Shown here piece by piece: positions 1-12,209 of a stretch of DNA of 64,000 bases. The notes under the pieces were generated by a model, which saw only the letters and a program-made list of their open reading frames with translations, made no database searches and was not told the DNA's origin. The DNA is taken from contig NW_004454178.1 of the NCBI RefSeq assembly GCF_000283155.1, forward strand, positions 6,085,444 to 6,149,443, in the 5' to 3' direction. The stretch is from Ceratotherium simum simum. Taxonomy: Eukaryota; Chordata; Mammalia; Perissodactyla; Rhinocerotidae. Both the position numbers and the translations under genes were made by a program. Position 1 is the first letter of the stretch; every line of letters begins with the position of its first letter.

Positions 1-550
1 GCCGGGCCCCGGGTGACGTCAGGGGGACTGCGGGTTCGCCGCGAACAAAAGAGATGCTGATCGCCCGCCAGGACCGGGGCAAGACAACTTTTTTTTCGGT
101 TTCCTTTGCGGTCGTCAAACTTTTTGGGGGCTGAGGGCGGAGGGATGGGAAGCGGCTGGAAAGGGGTAGACTGGGAGGAAAGGGAGGGGCTGCAGTTGGG
201 CGAAGCGAAGGGGTTGCAAGTCTTCCCCTCCTCCCCCCGCTCCCTTTTCTTTTTTCTTGAGGTGGAGGGGGGGTTTGAGGACATTGCGTCATCTCAACAA
301 AAATCTCAGCTCACTGGAGTGTATTTTGGGGGAAGGAAAACCATAAAGGAGCCACCACCTTGCAGCTGTAGGAATGTAGACTTTGCAGTCCCGGGGCGGG
401 GCTGGCTTTTCTCCGGTTCCCTCTCTTTGGTCCAATGTGCACTGACTTGGGACTCACTCTCTTTGCCTTCACAGCTCCCTGTTCCAGACTTTTCTCCTTC
501 TACACGCTGTACCTGCCCGGTTCTGAGGAAGTGCTAGCTGGGGGGCAGAG
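1..550. promoter_or_regulatory. CpG-rich shore of a probable promoter
   Basis: The first 120 bases hold about 14 CpG dinucleotides, far more than any later non-SINE stretch. A perfect palindromic cAMP-response element TGACGTCA lies at 14-21, a CRE/C-EBP-like TTGCGTCAT at 284-292, and an Sp1-type GC box GGGGCGGGGC at 393-402. G-rich and pyrimidine-rich runs are frequent to about 550, after which base composition falls to ordinary AT-rich DNA. Inference: this is the flank of a CpG-island promoter or first exon whose core lies left of the window. Direction and gene are unknown. The 143-codon open frame across it has no recognisable domain and is not called a gene. Confidence 0.5.
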
Positions 551-2389
551 GAGAAAAACCAACCTTTAATGAGCTTCTACTAAATACCAGGAGTTCTGCG
601 GGGCGCTTGGCGGATCTGGGGGAAGTTCAGAGAACGGGGTTTCTGGGGTTTCTCTTGAAAGGACAGAGCGGCAGTTTGCTTTTTTGAACATGCAGGAAAG
701 TCTTCCTTTCCTGGGAATGGGACGTCTGTTTCCACTGAAAGGAAGTCAGTCGTGGACTGGGAAACTGGGAAGTTGGACAGTCCGTGGAGAGAGAGAGATC
801 TTCAAGTCGTTGTCCCTGTTCCCCATGCCCGTTACACACAATGCAGAGATCCTGTGTGACTCACTAAAAACTGAGACAGACCGTGTACACTCTTGCCTTC
901 CTGCAGCCCCTTTCTTGCGTTTATTTGGCATTTTTTTTGGTAGACATCAGTTTCATCACAGAATCCCCCTCCCCCAGCCCCGCTGCCAGATTTTTAATAT
1001 TTCAATCGTTACTAACTCCAAGAACGTGTAAAGTTCCCATTTAAGATTTCTCCCGCTTTCCCTCTAAACTCAGAAGGTCGAAAGGGAATCTGAGAAGTCT
1101 CTAGCATTTAGCAACTCGTCACATTAGCCTTTTTTCAGGCAAACACAAGTCACACTTGCTTTTAAAGATATTTAAAAGGAGTCCACAACTTTCTTCAGTA
1201 ACTCCTGAGAGAAGCAAACTCAAAGCTTTGCCTTCGATTTATGTTAGCAGGGCAGACCTCCTGTTTGCTTCCAGAACTTACGAAAGCTACTAGCAAAATG
1301 TTTATTTCTGCAAGTGCTTTTCTCCAAAAGTTCCACCTTCAGTAACTGCCCTGGGGTAATTCGAACTCTAGGGTCTATAAAATGCCTGACACATTAAAGA
1401 TACAAAACTAACATGTGTTTTTATTAATGCAGGGAATTAAAACAAACAAACAAAAAAAAAAACCCACAGCAAATATCAGTTTCCTACATGCAGTGTAAAA
1501 TAACTTCTTGAGGAATCTTTGTGAGCAACATTTCAAGTTGAAAGAGTGCCACGGATTTCCCCAAATTTAGAGTCCCGTCTGGGTTACAGTTTTTTTGAAT
1601 TTCTCATCCTCGCTTGACAAAACAGTTTTCTCTTTCACATATAAAAGGGCCCCTTGTAAAATTCTTAGTAAATTTCTGGGAAGCTGAGTGTTCCTTCCAC
1701 AGGCAAGGATACCTGGAAATCAGGATGTAAGCAAGATAAACCTGGAGCTAAAGCTTTCTTCAAATACATAGATTCTGGGGGAAGGAAATAAGTGGTTACA
1801 AAAGTATTTTCCCAACCGAAAACATGAAAGTTTGATATATTTACTGTACTCAAAATACATTAGGATAAATACATATGAGAACTTGGAGGAAAAAAGCCCA
1901 CCTTACATTTCAGAAGAAACTTTTATATTTCAATCTCATTGAAATATAATTTAAGGAAATGTTATATCTCTAGTGTCTCATAAGCAAAAAGATAATAGTA
2001 TTTGACTGAATTTCATAGGAATGCTTCGAAGTTTACCCTCTTACTTGAAAGTTTTTTCAAAGTGTGGAGATGGAAACATTTTCTTAGTTAAGATGAGAAG
2101 GCTTGCGACAGTATTCTTTCATTATCAAAATTCCTTGTAACTGTGTAAGACTATTTTCTCGACCTGGAGAGAGAATTAAATCTTACAGACCACGATGACT
2201 CTGTTCCGACTCAACTGACTTGCCTAGTGTCCAAGAATCCTGAAGACTATTTGGCAGAGTGGGTTCCTGAGTAAACAGTAGCCTTTTACTTGTAGGAAAT
2301 ATCCTTGGATTTCTTTTTCTTATCTTTATTTGGAGAGGGAAACATGACAAAAGAGACAAAAAGTAGATTCCCAGGTGCCTGGGCCTGGG
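551..2389. other. Single-copy-looking DNA, no gene seen
   Basis: AT-rich sequence with no repeat I can name. An A-rich run with AAAC units lies at 1439-1465. Open frames on both strands are at most about 115 codons and show no domain. It could be first intron or upstream DNA of the gene suggested by the CpG-rich left edge. Confidence 0.4.
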
Positions 2390-2576
2390 AACAGGACTTA
2401 ACTGTAAATGGGCACAAGAAATCTTCCTGGGGTGATGGAAATAAATGTTCTAAACTAGATTGTGCTGGTGGCTGCACAACCTGGTAAAGTTACTAAAAAT
2501 CATTGAGTTGTACACTTAAAATGGGAGGATTTTATGGTATGTAAATTATACCTCAATAAAATTGTTTTTAAAAAAT
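2390..2576 (+). mobile_element. L1M LINE 3' end
   Basis: The stretch reads like the conserved 3' end of mammalian L1M elements: a 'gctggtggctgcacaacc' motif near 2463, then GAGTTGTACACTTAAAATGG, then a tail with TACCTCAATAAA and an A-rich end. Only the terminal part is present, which is usual for truncated L1 copies. It is an old fossil with no coding capacity. Confidence 0.65.
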
Positions 2577-4540
2577 TGATTATAAAGTGGTATTTCTTTA
2601 TTCTTTTTGATTTGTATCACCTGCTTATTTTGTTCCAAGGGCTTGCTCCCAAGTGGCTGCAGCATACACAAGGTGTCTTCATTTCCTCATTTTTCTAAGA
2701 GGAAGTTTGCCTTTAACACAGTAGTGGATCTTTCTTCTACACAAGTAACTCCTTACCCAACCTAGTATTTGTGTGATGGCATGTATGTGGTGGAGAGAGA
2801 ACAAATCTGCATCTAGGACTGTGCCTTGTTGTTTCTTGGAATTGCCATAGCAATAGGATTTTTCCAAAATTTAAGACAAGTTACATTTCATTAACAAGAA
2901 GGAGCACATATATTTGTGTACGTTGGGAGTGGGGGTGTTATTTGGATGTTTTGTTCTTGGAGAAGTTAATGAGAATGAGAAATTACAGAAATCTGAATTG
3001 AACTGTCTTCATTTGAGCTGAAGATTATGGTTAAGCACAAAAAGAATTTATCAGATCCAGTCATCTAAAGAGGATTGAAATTAAAACAATTTAAGGGATA
3101 AGTTTTAAAAGGCAATTTTTTTCCAAGTGAAAAATGGGTTTCCTTTAGGAGTAAAACACACATTACAGACAATACCCCTCCCTAGCCAAATCCCTTGCCT
3201 ATTGAAAAAAATCTTATCCCTGATAAGAAATAACTTCTTGACCCTGAAGGTTACATTTAGACGAAAGTGGGCTGTTTTTCCTGAAAACCTTTAGCTTTTA
3301 TCCTGTTCTTAATCTCTTTCAGTCCTGTTAGAGGGGAGGCCATTGACTAAGTGACCTTTGGACTTTCGGCCTTAAGAGCCTGTAGTGTCTTGTTCTATTG
3401 CAAGGTCTCTGTAGGTAGGTTGGATGGAGATAAATTACAGTAGTTTTGTTTCTTATCTTGACTTTATTTTTTTGGCATGAAATCCTTCCCATCTTCTTCC
3501 CTTGAAAACAGCCAAGCTTGCAAAACTGCTACTCATTAAGCACAGGTGTGAGAAAAAAAAAACTGCCCCCCCGCCTCCCCGGCAGCCCTCATGGGTAGAA
3601 TGTCAGGGCAGTTTGTCTAGAATTGACTGGGCTCCTGAAACCAGGGAAAAAATACTTGATAACAGCTTTAATTTATGCCTTGAAGTCTAGCCAGTTTTCA
3701 CTTAATAAGCATTTTGTTTATATTTGAGTTACTTTATGATTTAATCAGCACTTTCGAGAGCCTTAATCTACGCTCCTTGTTTTTTAAGAGGAGTATTCTT
3801 TTCTCATTAGAGTGACATAACTCCCAAAAGGCTTTGCAAAGGACTCTAATTCATCCAGTAAAATGAAACTAACTACTGTGTAGCTGGAACACTTCACCAA
3901 AACTGTGTTCTAGACCTTTCCGGCTTTCCAAGATAGGTAGCACTTTCTAGGAAAAATTTTATTTTTGTGTTTTGCTCCTTTTTCTAATTTTGCTTTATTT
4001 TATGTTGTTGGCTTTAAAGGTTTGTTTTGAAAGGCTGAAAAAAAATTTTTAAAAACTTGAAAGATTTCCAGTATTTAAATTATGTTCTATCCTTTTTACA
4101 TTCACACAATTTCAGTGTCTCATATGCAGCTTATCATGAAGATTGTGTCAGATGCTTAAAAATAACCATAAACATTATCTCTTAAGTAAACTGTTATGCC
4201 AACAATAGGCTATTGTGATATAGGTGGTCAATAGTAGCCTTTTGATTGATTAATTAGTTATAATAAATTAACTTGTATTCAACTGGATATTCGTATTATA
4301 TTTAACTGAATTATAAACATGCATGTATAAATGTAATCTAATTTATCTCTAAATGTATGTTGAACTCTTATCTAGATAAATTTGATATATTCTCTCATTA
4401 GCTATGAAAATATTACTGAGATGGAATAGACATTTAAAACCATTACTATGTTAAACATGAAAAGCTAAGGCAAGCTTAAGTGTGTGATCCAGGTCATAAA
4501 GATTTCAGTACCTGAAGAGAAATACAGTTAAATAGTTAGA
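2577..4540. other. AT-rich DNA, no gene seen
   Basis: No gene or nameable repeat. The stretch around 4240-4400 is very AT-rich. A short C-rich run lies near 3566-3580. Open frames are around 60 codons only. Confidence 0.4.
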
Positions 4541-4720
4541 TTTTATTAAGCACTTACTCTGAGCTAGACCTAGTACTAAGTGCTTTATATTCTAAGTACT
4601 AAGTGCATTTTTTCATTCAACCATCAACAATCCTCTGAGGTAAATAACTCTCAACTTCTCTCTCTCATAGATGAGGGTACAAGGCTTAGAAAACTAACTA
4701 GAATGATGATTTCTGAACCA
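4541..4720 (-). mobile_element. MIR SINE
   Basis: Reads as the reverse complement of a MIR: 'taagcacttactctgagcta' and 'agtgctttatat' near the left, then 'cctctgaggtaaataact', then 'atagatgagggtacaaggct'. MIRs are ancient tRNA-derived SINEs shared by all mammals. The copy is diverged and has a small internal duplication of the 'tactaagtgc' motif (about 4573-4607). Confidence 0.6.
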
Positions 4721-5134
4721 CCAGCCTTGTAGAAATTGTGGTATCACTTAATGAACTCCCTCCGGAATGAAAGTATGTGCAAAGCAATTGGCTAAAGGAC
4801 TTAGTGGATGACTTCTTCAACATGAGACTAATTATTCAGAAGATGTCGCAGAGAACTCTGCTACCGGATATGCTTCCAGTTGTCACCTGTTGTATCCAGG
4901 GACATTCTTTTGTGAACCAATTTCCTTCAAACAGCCTGACTGTGATTTGGTATTTTGAATCACACGTGGAAGATTGTTCCCGCTGACTCTCCACTAGACT
5001 ACAAGCTTGATGGGGCAGAGTCTCTGGTTGTTTACTCTCTAAGCCCAGCACTGGGCGCATGCACCATTGGGTAAGCTCTTGGCACTTAGGAGTGAAAGGA
5101 AAGAAAGGCACACGATAAAAACTCTCAAATTCAC

Positions 5135-5355
5135 ATTGACTGATTATTTATCCAGCTAGTTACATCATTAAGTGCTCTGTATATGTTATTTTAGTTTATC
5201 CTCAAAGCGACTACCAGAGATAAATATTAACTGCGCCATTTTACTCTCTCAGGCTCAGAGAGTTTAGAGACCATCCTTAAGCTTAGGCAGTGAAAGAGGG
5301 ACAAAGCTGAGATTTAAACCAAGTTCTTCCTGACACGAAATTCATGCCCTTCACC
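5135..5355 (-). mobile_element. MIR SINE
   Basis: Reverse-strand MIR: 'taagtgctctgtatatgtta' is followed by 'aactgcgccattttac', 'aggctcagagagtttagag' and a terminal part like 'gagatttaaaccaagttct'. This order matches the inverted MIR core and its tRNA-derived head. Diverged and non-coding. Confidence 0.6.
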
Positions 5356-5599
5356 AAGACATACAAGGATTCCCCGAAAGAGATTTTGCCCCACATGAGT
5401 TTTAAGAAACTGGAAAAATTCTCTGCTGCGTTTTTTTTTGTTCCCCAGCTCTTCATGCTCTGCCCTTTACTGCCTTGTTCTGCGCCTGGGGGCCGACCCC
5501 TTGGACTGTTTGGCAGGATCCTCTGCTTGCTGGAGGGCAAGAGGGCGAAGAAGTCAGAGCGCTTCTTCTGAAGCCTGCTTCTGGTAGCTGCCTACCTCT

Positions 5600-5700
5600 A
5601 GAACATGCATTCTCAACAGGGGCAATATTGCCCCCAAGAGGGTGAAAATTGGTTCTTGGTGGGGGAAGAGGAGGAGTAAAAAGAAAACCCAACAATCAAC
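5600..5700. mobile_element. Possible hAT-type DNA transposon fragment
   Basis: 'cattctcaacaggggcaata' followed by 'ttgcccccaagagg' resembles the terminal part of an old non-autonomous hAT element (terminal motif TTCTCAACCGGGG). Only one end is visible and no target duplication is seen, so the call is weak. Confidence 0.3.
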
Positions 5701-5739
5701 CCTACTTGATAAAATCTTATTCCTTAGTTGTTAATTTAT

Positions 5740-5962
5740 TTTTATTTTTCTTTTATAATTTTATTTATTCACTTATTCTTTCCCTTAAAGCCCCAGTAGA
5801 TAGTTGTATGTCATAGCTGCACATCCTTCTAGTTGCTGCATGTGGGACGTGGCCTCAGCATGGCCGGAGAAGCGGTGCATCGGTGCGCGCCCAGGATCCG
5901 AACCCGGGCCGCCAGCAGCAGCGGAGCGGGCACACTTAACCGCTAAGCAACGGGGCCCGCCC
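5740..5962 (-). mobile_element. ERE SINE (ERE1-type)
   Basis: A tRNA-derived SINE in reverse orientation. The head, at the right end, carries the RNA polymerase III B-box region (reverse of GGTTCGGATCC, near 5895). The body has 'agccccagtagatagttgta', and a T-rich tail lies at the left. A 10-bp target duplication GTTAATTTAT flanks it at 5730-5739 and 5963-5972. The usual tail with the 'atcagccctgagctaaca' motif is missing, so this is a short-tailed form. ERE SINEs are specific to perissodactyls. Confidence 0.9.
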
Positions 5963-5972
5963 GTTAATTTAT

Positions 5973-7865
5973 CTTTAAATTAGATTTCATATTTCTTGGG
6001 AGTGGGGATACTAACTAAAAACAAATAGAGAGGAACTCTGCCCTGGAACTCAGCTCCTGCCAGGCTGTTCCCTGAGGCTCTGGCTCTCACTGGCTCCCTC
6101 CCCAGGATGGCAGCCCAGGAGTGATAAGGCTGTCTACCTTGCTGGGTCCCGGGAGCCTCAAACATCCCTCTTTATCCCTTGGCTGTGCCCACATGTCTTT
6201 AACAGAGCCTTCACCAAAGTCTTTCTGTGGAAATCATTTGAATTTTGTCTCCTGCTGAAACCCAGACAATCCAGTCTAAGAGTCTCCAACCATGCCGTGA
6301 ACAGCTCACATCAGCTATGGTTTAAGTTGGAAGTTGCAGCAAAATAGATTTAGGACATACGAATTCTTTTCCAAACTTAGCTACTAGTATTACTCAGTGA
6401 TTTCTCCTTGTATTTCACATCTTGAATGATCTCTCTCTCTCTTTCTCTGGCTCTTGCTCTATTTTTCTACTGAATGTGTGCTCCTCAAATACTGTATCTT
6501 TCCCGGAATAAAATGCTCTGATGATAGGAGCAAATGACCTAGTGCTCATAGAATGACACAGAAAAGAAACCAGGATTTTATTAACTACATATATAGTATT
6601 TGTCTTAACTTCTTAATTCCCTTGGAAATAGTTTGATTTGCCCACCAAGTAATTAGGTTCATGCAAAGAAGTTGGGCCCTACCACATCGGAAACAGAAAT
6701 TTATCTTTAAAAGACACTCATAACTCTATAAATGTCATACATGTAAAAGTTAAAGACTTATACACATTTTTCACGTGTTAAAACACAAGTTTTGCTTTTC
6801 AATTTATTTTAGATACTAAAATAATTTAGCTGAGAGCTTGGAAAGTCAAGGAAAGTTTACTCAGTCGGCCCTACTTCTGTGTGCAGTAAACTCCCAGGTC
6901 TTACCAATATTTAGTGTAGATATATTCTTCATATGGAATCGAAAAGTTCTTGGACAGACCCGATGCATTAGTAATTATTTACATCTTTCAGAGATTCTGC
7001 ATCAAAAACAAGCAATAATCCGTCACATCGTTAATCTTAGAATACAATGTTATATTTAGGATCACAACTGTTTATGAAATGCTTTGAAACTTCTCATAGT
7101 GTTCTGTTGATTTTTCATCTTACTTTACTCATCTTTTAAAAACTAGAGAATCCATTTATTTTTGGGTTAATTTGGAAACTAAAAGTAATTATAATGTCTT
7201 AGTTATGTGTCATCAATTAGAGCTCATCTTAAAGTTACTTGATTATTTATCCTCTTTTTTACAGCAAAGTGGTCATATTTTTGTCAGTTTATACAAAATT
7301 CTTGAAAGATTCTTGACACTTTACCAACTTACACGTTCAAGTAATCTTCCCATTTTCTTTGTCCAATTAAATTTTGAAGCAACATAATACAAATATTTAC
7401 AGACCCAAATTATAAACTCATTTCAGTTTAGAAGAACAATACATTATATTGTATGAGCAATACATTCTAAATACATTTAGAAGAGCAAATATTGTATGAA
7501 TTATAATTAGCACATAAAGTTTGTTTATGTTAGAGGTTAGAGGTTAGAGGTTTTTCACCTCTGAGGAACTGAGGTTTTCAATTTAGGCACATAATATATC
7601 AAATTAGAAGATATTTGCCTTTACTCATGAAATCTTTGTCTTTTAGTTGTCTATTCTTTTTCAAATTTGGTTTTTAACTATGGACTAATTAAAATTGCTT
7701 AGATAAAGTTACAACTTAGGCAACCGACTTTGATATTTCAGCAAATTGTGATACTGGTTATTCCCAAATATTAATATATTTTTCGGAGAGAGCTATGGTT
7801 AGAGAATTTTAAAAAATTAAAAAACGTGGACATGTTGTTTTCTCTAAAATGTTCCCTTCAGGTTT
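5973..7865. other. No gene; mostly unassigned DNA
   Basis: 5980-6320 is more GC-rich than its surroundings and may be a decayed LTR piece, but I could not name it. A CT-rich run lies near 6428-6448. Three copies of the heptamer TTAGAGG lie at 7530-7550. The rest is AT-rich without a recognisable element or exon. Confidence 0.4.
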
Positions 7866-8590
7866 TTTAAACAGCGTTATTGAGGGATAATTGATGTATA
7901 ACAGGCTGTACACACTTAAAGTGTACAAGCTGATAAATATTGACATAGGTGTACACTCAAGAAATTACCACCACAATTAAGATCATGAACATACCCATTA
8001 AATTCAGAAGTTTCCTGTGCCCCTTGGCAATCCTACCCTCCTGCCTTGCCTATGCATCCTCAGGCAACCACTAATCTGTTTCTGTCACTATGAATTAGTC
8101 TGCATTTTCTAGACTTTTATATAAATGAAATCATACAGTATATATTCATTTATATCTGGCTTTTTCACTCAGTACAATTATGTTAAGATTCATCTATGCT
8201 GTTGCTTGCATCAATAGTTCACTCTTTTTATTACTGAGTAGTATTGTGTTGAATAGATATACCACAGTATGGTTACCCATTCATCTAATGATGGACACTT
8301 GAGTAGCTTCCAGTGTTTGGTGACTAGGAACAAAACTGCAATAAATATACAAGTCTTTGTCTGGACATATACTTTCTTTCTGTTTGGGTAAATTATCTAG
8401 GAATGGAATGGCTGGATCATTTATTTAGTGTAATTTTTAACATTTTAAGAAAATGTCAAATGGTTTTCCAAACAAGTTCTATCATTTTACATTCCCACTG
8501 GCCACGTATGAGGATTCCAGTTTCTTAACATCCTTGTCAACACTTAGTATGATCAGTCTTTTATTTTTATTTTTTATTTATTTATTTTTT

Positions 8591-8872
8591 TGTGAGGAAG
8601 ATCAGCCCTGAGCTAACATTCATGCCAATCCTCCTCTTTTTGCTGAGGAAGACTGGCTCTGAGCTAACATCTATTCCAATCCTCCTCCTTTTATTCCCCA
8701 AAGCCTCAGTAGATAGTGGCATGTCATAGTTGCACAACCTTCTAGTTGCTGTATGTGGGACGCTGCCTCAGCATGGCCGGACAAGCCATGCGTCGGTGTG
8801 CGCCTGGGATCCGAACTGGGCCACCAATAGCAGAGCGTGCACACTTAGCTGCTAAACCGTGGGGCTGGCCCC
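8591..8872 (-). mobile_element. ERE SINE (ERE1-type), nested
   Basis: Full-length reverse-strand ERE with tail motifs 'agatcagccctgagctaaca' near 8597, body 'tagttgctgtatgtgggacg', and head ending 'ggggctggcccc' at 8872. Target duplication AGTCTTTTATTT occurs at 8555-8566 and again at 8873-8884. It inserted into the T-rich tail junction of the neighbouring ERE, so it is the younger of the two. Confidence 0.9.
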
Positions 8873-8903
8873 AGTCTTTTATTTATTTATTTATTTATTT
8901 ATT

Positions 8904-9130
8904 TTGTGAGGAAGATCAGCTCTGAGCTAACATCCATGCCAATCCTCCTCTTTTAGCTGAGGAGGACTGGCCCTGGGCTAACGTCTACTGCCCATCTTCC
9001 TCTACTTTATATGGGACGCCGCCACAGCATAGTCTGACAAACAGTGCATCGGTGCGCACCTGGGATCCAAACCCAGGCCGCCAACAGCGGAGCATGCACA
9101 CTTAACCACTAGGCCACGGGGCCGGCCCCC
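8904..9130 (-). mobile_element. ERE SINE (ERE2/3-type), nested in L1
   Basis: Reverse-strand ERE of the variant type: the body reads 'cactttatatgggacg'-like (here 'tactttatatgggacgccgc') instead of the ERE1 'agccccagtag' segment, and the head ends 'ggggccggcccc'. The target duplication TGATCAGTCTTTT lies at 8550-8562 and 9131-9143 with the younger ERE between. Its T-rich tail is an ATTT repeat at 8880-8902. Confidence 0.9.
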
Positions 9131-9625
9131 TGATCAGTCTTTTAAATTTTGTCCATTTTGATAGATGTATAGCAACTTCTCTTAGTGATTTTAATTGCAT
9201 TTCCTTAATGGCTAGTGATGTTGAGCATCTTTCCATGTGCTTATTTGCCATTTGTATACTTTCTTTTGTGACGTGGCTGTTCAAATCTTTTGCTCATTTT
9301 TTGGCTGGATATTTGTTTTCTTTCTATTGAGGTTTGAAAACTTTTATATATTCTAGACACAAGTCGCTTATCAGATATATGCTTTGAAAATATTTTCTCC
9401 TGGTGTGTAACTTGTCTTTTTTCTCAATGATGTCTTTTGAAGTGCAGAATTTTCAATTTTGATAAAGCACAGTTTATCAATATTTTTCTTACCTCATTTG
9501 TTTTGTGTCTCTGCAGGATCTCTGTCCCTGGTTGCCTGATGTCCAGTGTTTTGAAAACCATGGTTTCATATACTTTTTCTGGAGATTTCTCTCTCTCTCG
9601 TTTTTATGTTATAATTTTTGGTTGT

Positions 9626-10489
9626 TTCAGGTAAGATAGGAAGTTTGTTTCTTATTACTCTATCTTTGCTGGAAATAGGAGTCCCCTTCAGTTTTCAGAG
9701 AATTTAAATATACTAATCAATAACTTGAAAAAGCATTAGCCTGCTCTGGAACGTTCCTTCAAATACAACTTGGAGTTGCAGTATGTATTTTTAGACAGTC
9801 AGTTTTGTGTCTCTTTTATTTTGTGCCCAATAAAAGTATTACTTTTGACAGTTTTTTTTACATAATTTTCTAAAATATTATTTTAATATTTGTTTTTAGT
9901 TTGTAAGACATTATATTCTCTTCTACCAGTATGCTCTTTGAAAACAAATTTTATTTCTCTTGGAACATAACGTCAAAGACTAAAATTGGGGGAAAATTTA
10001 AGCTCCAGTTAACAAGAAGTAAATGCTATAACTATAGCTTCTGTAGGTGTTGAATTAAGTGGTTATTAAGCTAATTGTTAGATAATTATGGGATCCACTA
10101 TCATTAATATAATTAGTATGTAAATAAGGTGATATAAATTGTGTTCTGTGTGAAGTTGTTACTGGTGATGATGGTTATCTCCATGTGCAAGGGAGAAAAC
10201 CAACAGGAAGATGATGATGATTAATGGTAATAATAATAAGAATAATAATAATGTTAGGCCTTCTCTGATTACTCTGGCCCAACCTGATATTTTTTTCTTC
10301 TCATTTGATTATGCTTATATTCTCTTCCACATAGACTGGCATATTATTATAACCCATTAAAAAAATTTACATTAATTCTTTTCTCCCAGTAGCACTGCAG
10401 ACGCTACCCAATGAATTCAGTAGACTGAATTCATTCCTACCAGGAAGACTTTTTTTATTTCTGCCATTTGAGGTTCTTTAAGAGCATGG
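9626..10489. other. No gene seen; short AAT repeat
   Basis: AT-rich DNA without a nameable element. An imperfect AAT microsatellite lies at about 10226-10252. Confidence 0.4.
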
Positions 10490-10950
10490 TGGAGACTGCT
10501 AGTTGTCCACCCAGATCCATTCTCTTCTTGCACAGTTAGTCCCATTGTGCACAACTAGACTACATTTTATAGCCTTCTTTGCAGTTAGACATCCCAGTGG
10601 GAATAGCTGTTACCAGTGGAATGTGAGAAGTGATGTGTCCCTGCTCTGGGTCTGGGACTTAATTCATTGGGCCTGCCTCTTCCAGATTCTTTTGTTCCTT
10701 CCCATCAGCTGAAATGCAGGCATGAAAGACACCGAGCTTTTACCATGCAGCTGATGAAAATGTCTTGGAAAAGACTTGGGATCTGAATCATCATGAAGAG
10801 CAGAGCTTCACCACTGACTTGGACCACTCTCATTGGGACTGCTACATGACAAAGAAATACACTCCTTTATTCTTCAAGCATCTGAGTTATTGATTGTCTT
10901 TGGGACAGCAGCCCAGCTTTCACATTAATCAATATATGGGACCTGTCGCT
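10490..10950 (+). mobile_element. Probable MaLR/ERVL-type solo LTR
   Basis: The order of motifs fits an old mammalian LTR: 'gactgctagttgtccaccca' near 10494, 'agactacattttatagcct', 'agtggaatgtgagaagtgat', 'gcagagcttcaccactgact' and 'attgggactgctacatgaca'. No open reading frame of retroviral type is present. The ends and target duplications are unclear, so the family is left open. Confidence 0.45.
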
Positions 10951-11190
10951 GCCTTCCTTAGATACCCAATTGTTGAGCTGTCCCATTCCTGGTGACTACC
11001 TGGGCCTTGTTTACCAGCTTTACACTGCTGTTTGCAATTCTGCTTCAGTTTTCTCTCTTTTCCTGTCTCCATACACACATGCAGAATTCTAGCTTCTATG
11101 CTAAACTCTCCTGATATTTTACCATTTACTTATAAATAATAAATTCAGGTCATCCATCAAATATTTTTGAGCACCCACCAAGAGTACTGT

Positions 11191-11644
11191 TAAGGGTTGA
11201 ATTGTATCCCCCAGAATTCACATTCTGAAGTCCTAACCCCTAGTACCTCAGAAGATGACCTTATTTGGAGATAAGGCCTTTACAGAAGTAATCAAGTTAA
11301 AACATGGTCATTAGAGTGGGCCCTAATCCAATATGACTGTGTACCTATAAAAAGGGGAAACTTAAGACAGACATGCACACAGGGAGAATGCCATGTGAAC
11401 TGAAGGCAAAGATCAGGGTGATGCATCTACAAGCCAAAGAATGCCAAAGATTGCCATCAACCCACCAGAAGCTAGAGGAGAGGCATGGAAGAAGTCCTTC
11501 TCTCACAGCCCTCAGAAGGAACCAACTCTGCTGACACCTTGATCTCAGACTTCTATCCTCCAGAACTATGAGAATGAATATCTGCTGTTTAAGTCACCCA
11601 GTTTGTTGTGCTTTGGTGTGTTGTAGGTCTAGCAAACTAATACA
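11191..11644 (+). mobile_element. MLT1-type (MaLR) solo LTR
   Basis: Reads in LTR sense orientation: 'gggttgaattgtatccccca', 'agtcctaacccctagtacct', 'gtgggccctaatccaatat', 'agccctcagaaggaaccaac', 'gctgacaccttgatctcaga', 'cctccagaactatgagaatg', ending 'tctagcaaactaatacaa'. This is the standard MLT1 LTR order from near 5' to 3' end. No internal region is attached, so it is a solo LTR. Confidence 0.85.
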
Positions 11645-12209
11645 AGCGCCTAGAGCACTAATGCTAAGAAGAGCAATGAATTCAGATTGATATACAGAGC
11701 TCTAGAGGCATGACATAACATGTCCAAAGGCTAACTGCTGGTCCATTGAAGGGCTGGGATGGCTGATTTTTTGGTCGATGCTTTTTCCTGCAGATGTTTC
11801 AGTGCCAAACGTTGTCTGCAGGAAACAAAGACAGGCAAGATGTAGGTCATATCCTTAAGGAACATAAAACTTAGTAGTGAATTGGCATGGATGGAAAAGT
11901 TTGATTTACATACTATTGGCAATTGTGTCCACTGAAAAAAGATACACATGTGCACAGATTTTAGAAGTGTAAGTTGGTGCATTCTTTTCAAAGGGCCTTT
12001 TGGCAATACTCAAAATGCACATTACCAAAATATGGTAGATGGAGCACATATGTTTTCTCTACACCCTTCTGAAACCACACTAATGTGATAGTTCAGAGAT
12101 AAAAAGAGTAGAATGCCACACAAATAAAGAGAATGAGAAAGAAGAAGATAGCAGATAAGAGATATCAACAAAGTTTTGGAAGAAGGAAAGTAAATGGAGA
12201 AGAGATAAC
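11645..12209. other. Unassigned DNA, no gene seen
   Basis: No element or exon recognised. A 91-codon reverse-strand open frame at 11731-12006 has no domain features. Confidence 0.35.

Larger units (their letters stand above)
7866..9625 (-). mobile_element. L1M LINE, antisense, with two nested EREs
   Basis: The plus strand shows the reverse complement of an L1M 3' region. The T-rich end with 'ttattgagggataattgatg' is at the left, followed by 'ggcaaccactaatctgttt', 'ataaatgaaatcatacagta', 'attactgagtagtattgtg', 'gcatttccttaatggctagt' and 'cttatcagatatatgctttg'. The native order is continuous to about 9620, apart from the interruption at about 8550-9143. Without the inserted SINEs the L1 piece is about 1.2 kb. 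It is non-coding and decayed. Confidence 0.8.

Noticed and set aside
106..537. 143-codon frame across the CpG-rich edge as a first coding exon
   Set aside because: Residue composition follows the G- and CT-rich runs, and no domain or convincing splice donor context was found.
5740..5962. tRNA gene
   Set aside because: The B-box and head are those of a tRNA-derived SINE; there is no cloverleaf with anticodon arm. The same holds for the other fourteen ERE copies.
7530..7550. Three TTAGAGG units as an interstitial telomere repeat
   Set aside because: The unit is not TTAGGG and three copies are too few.
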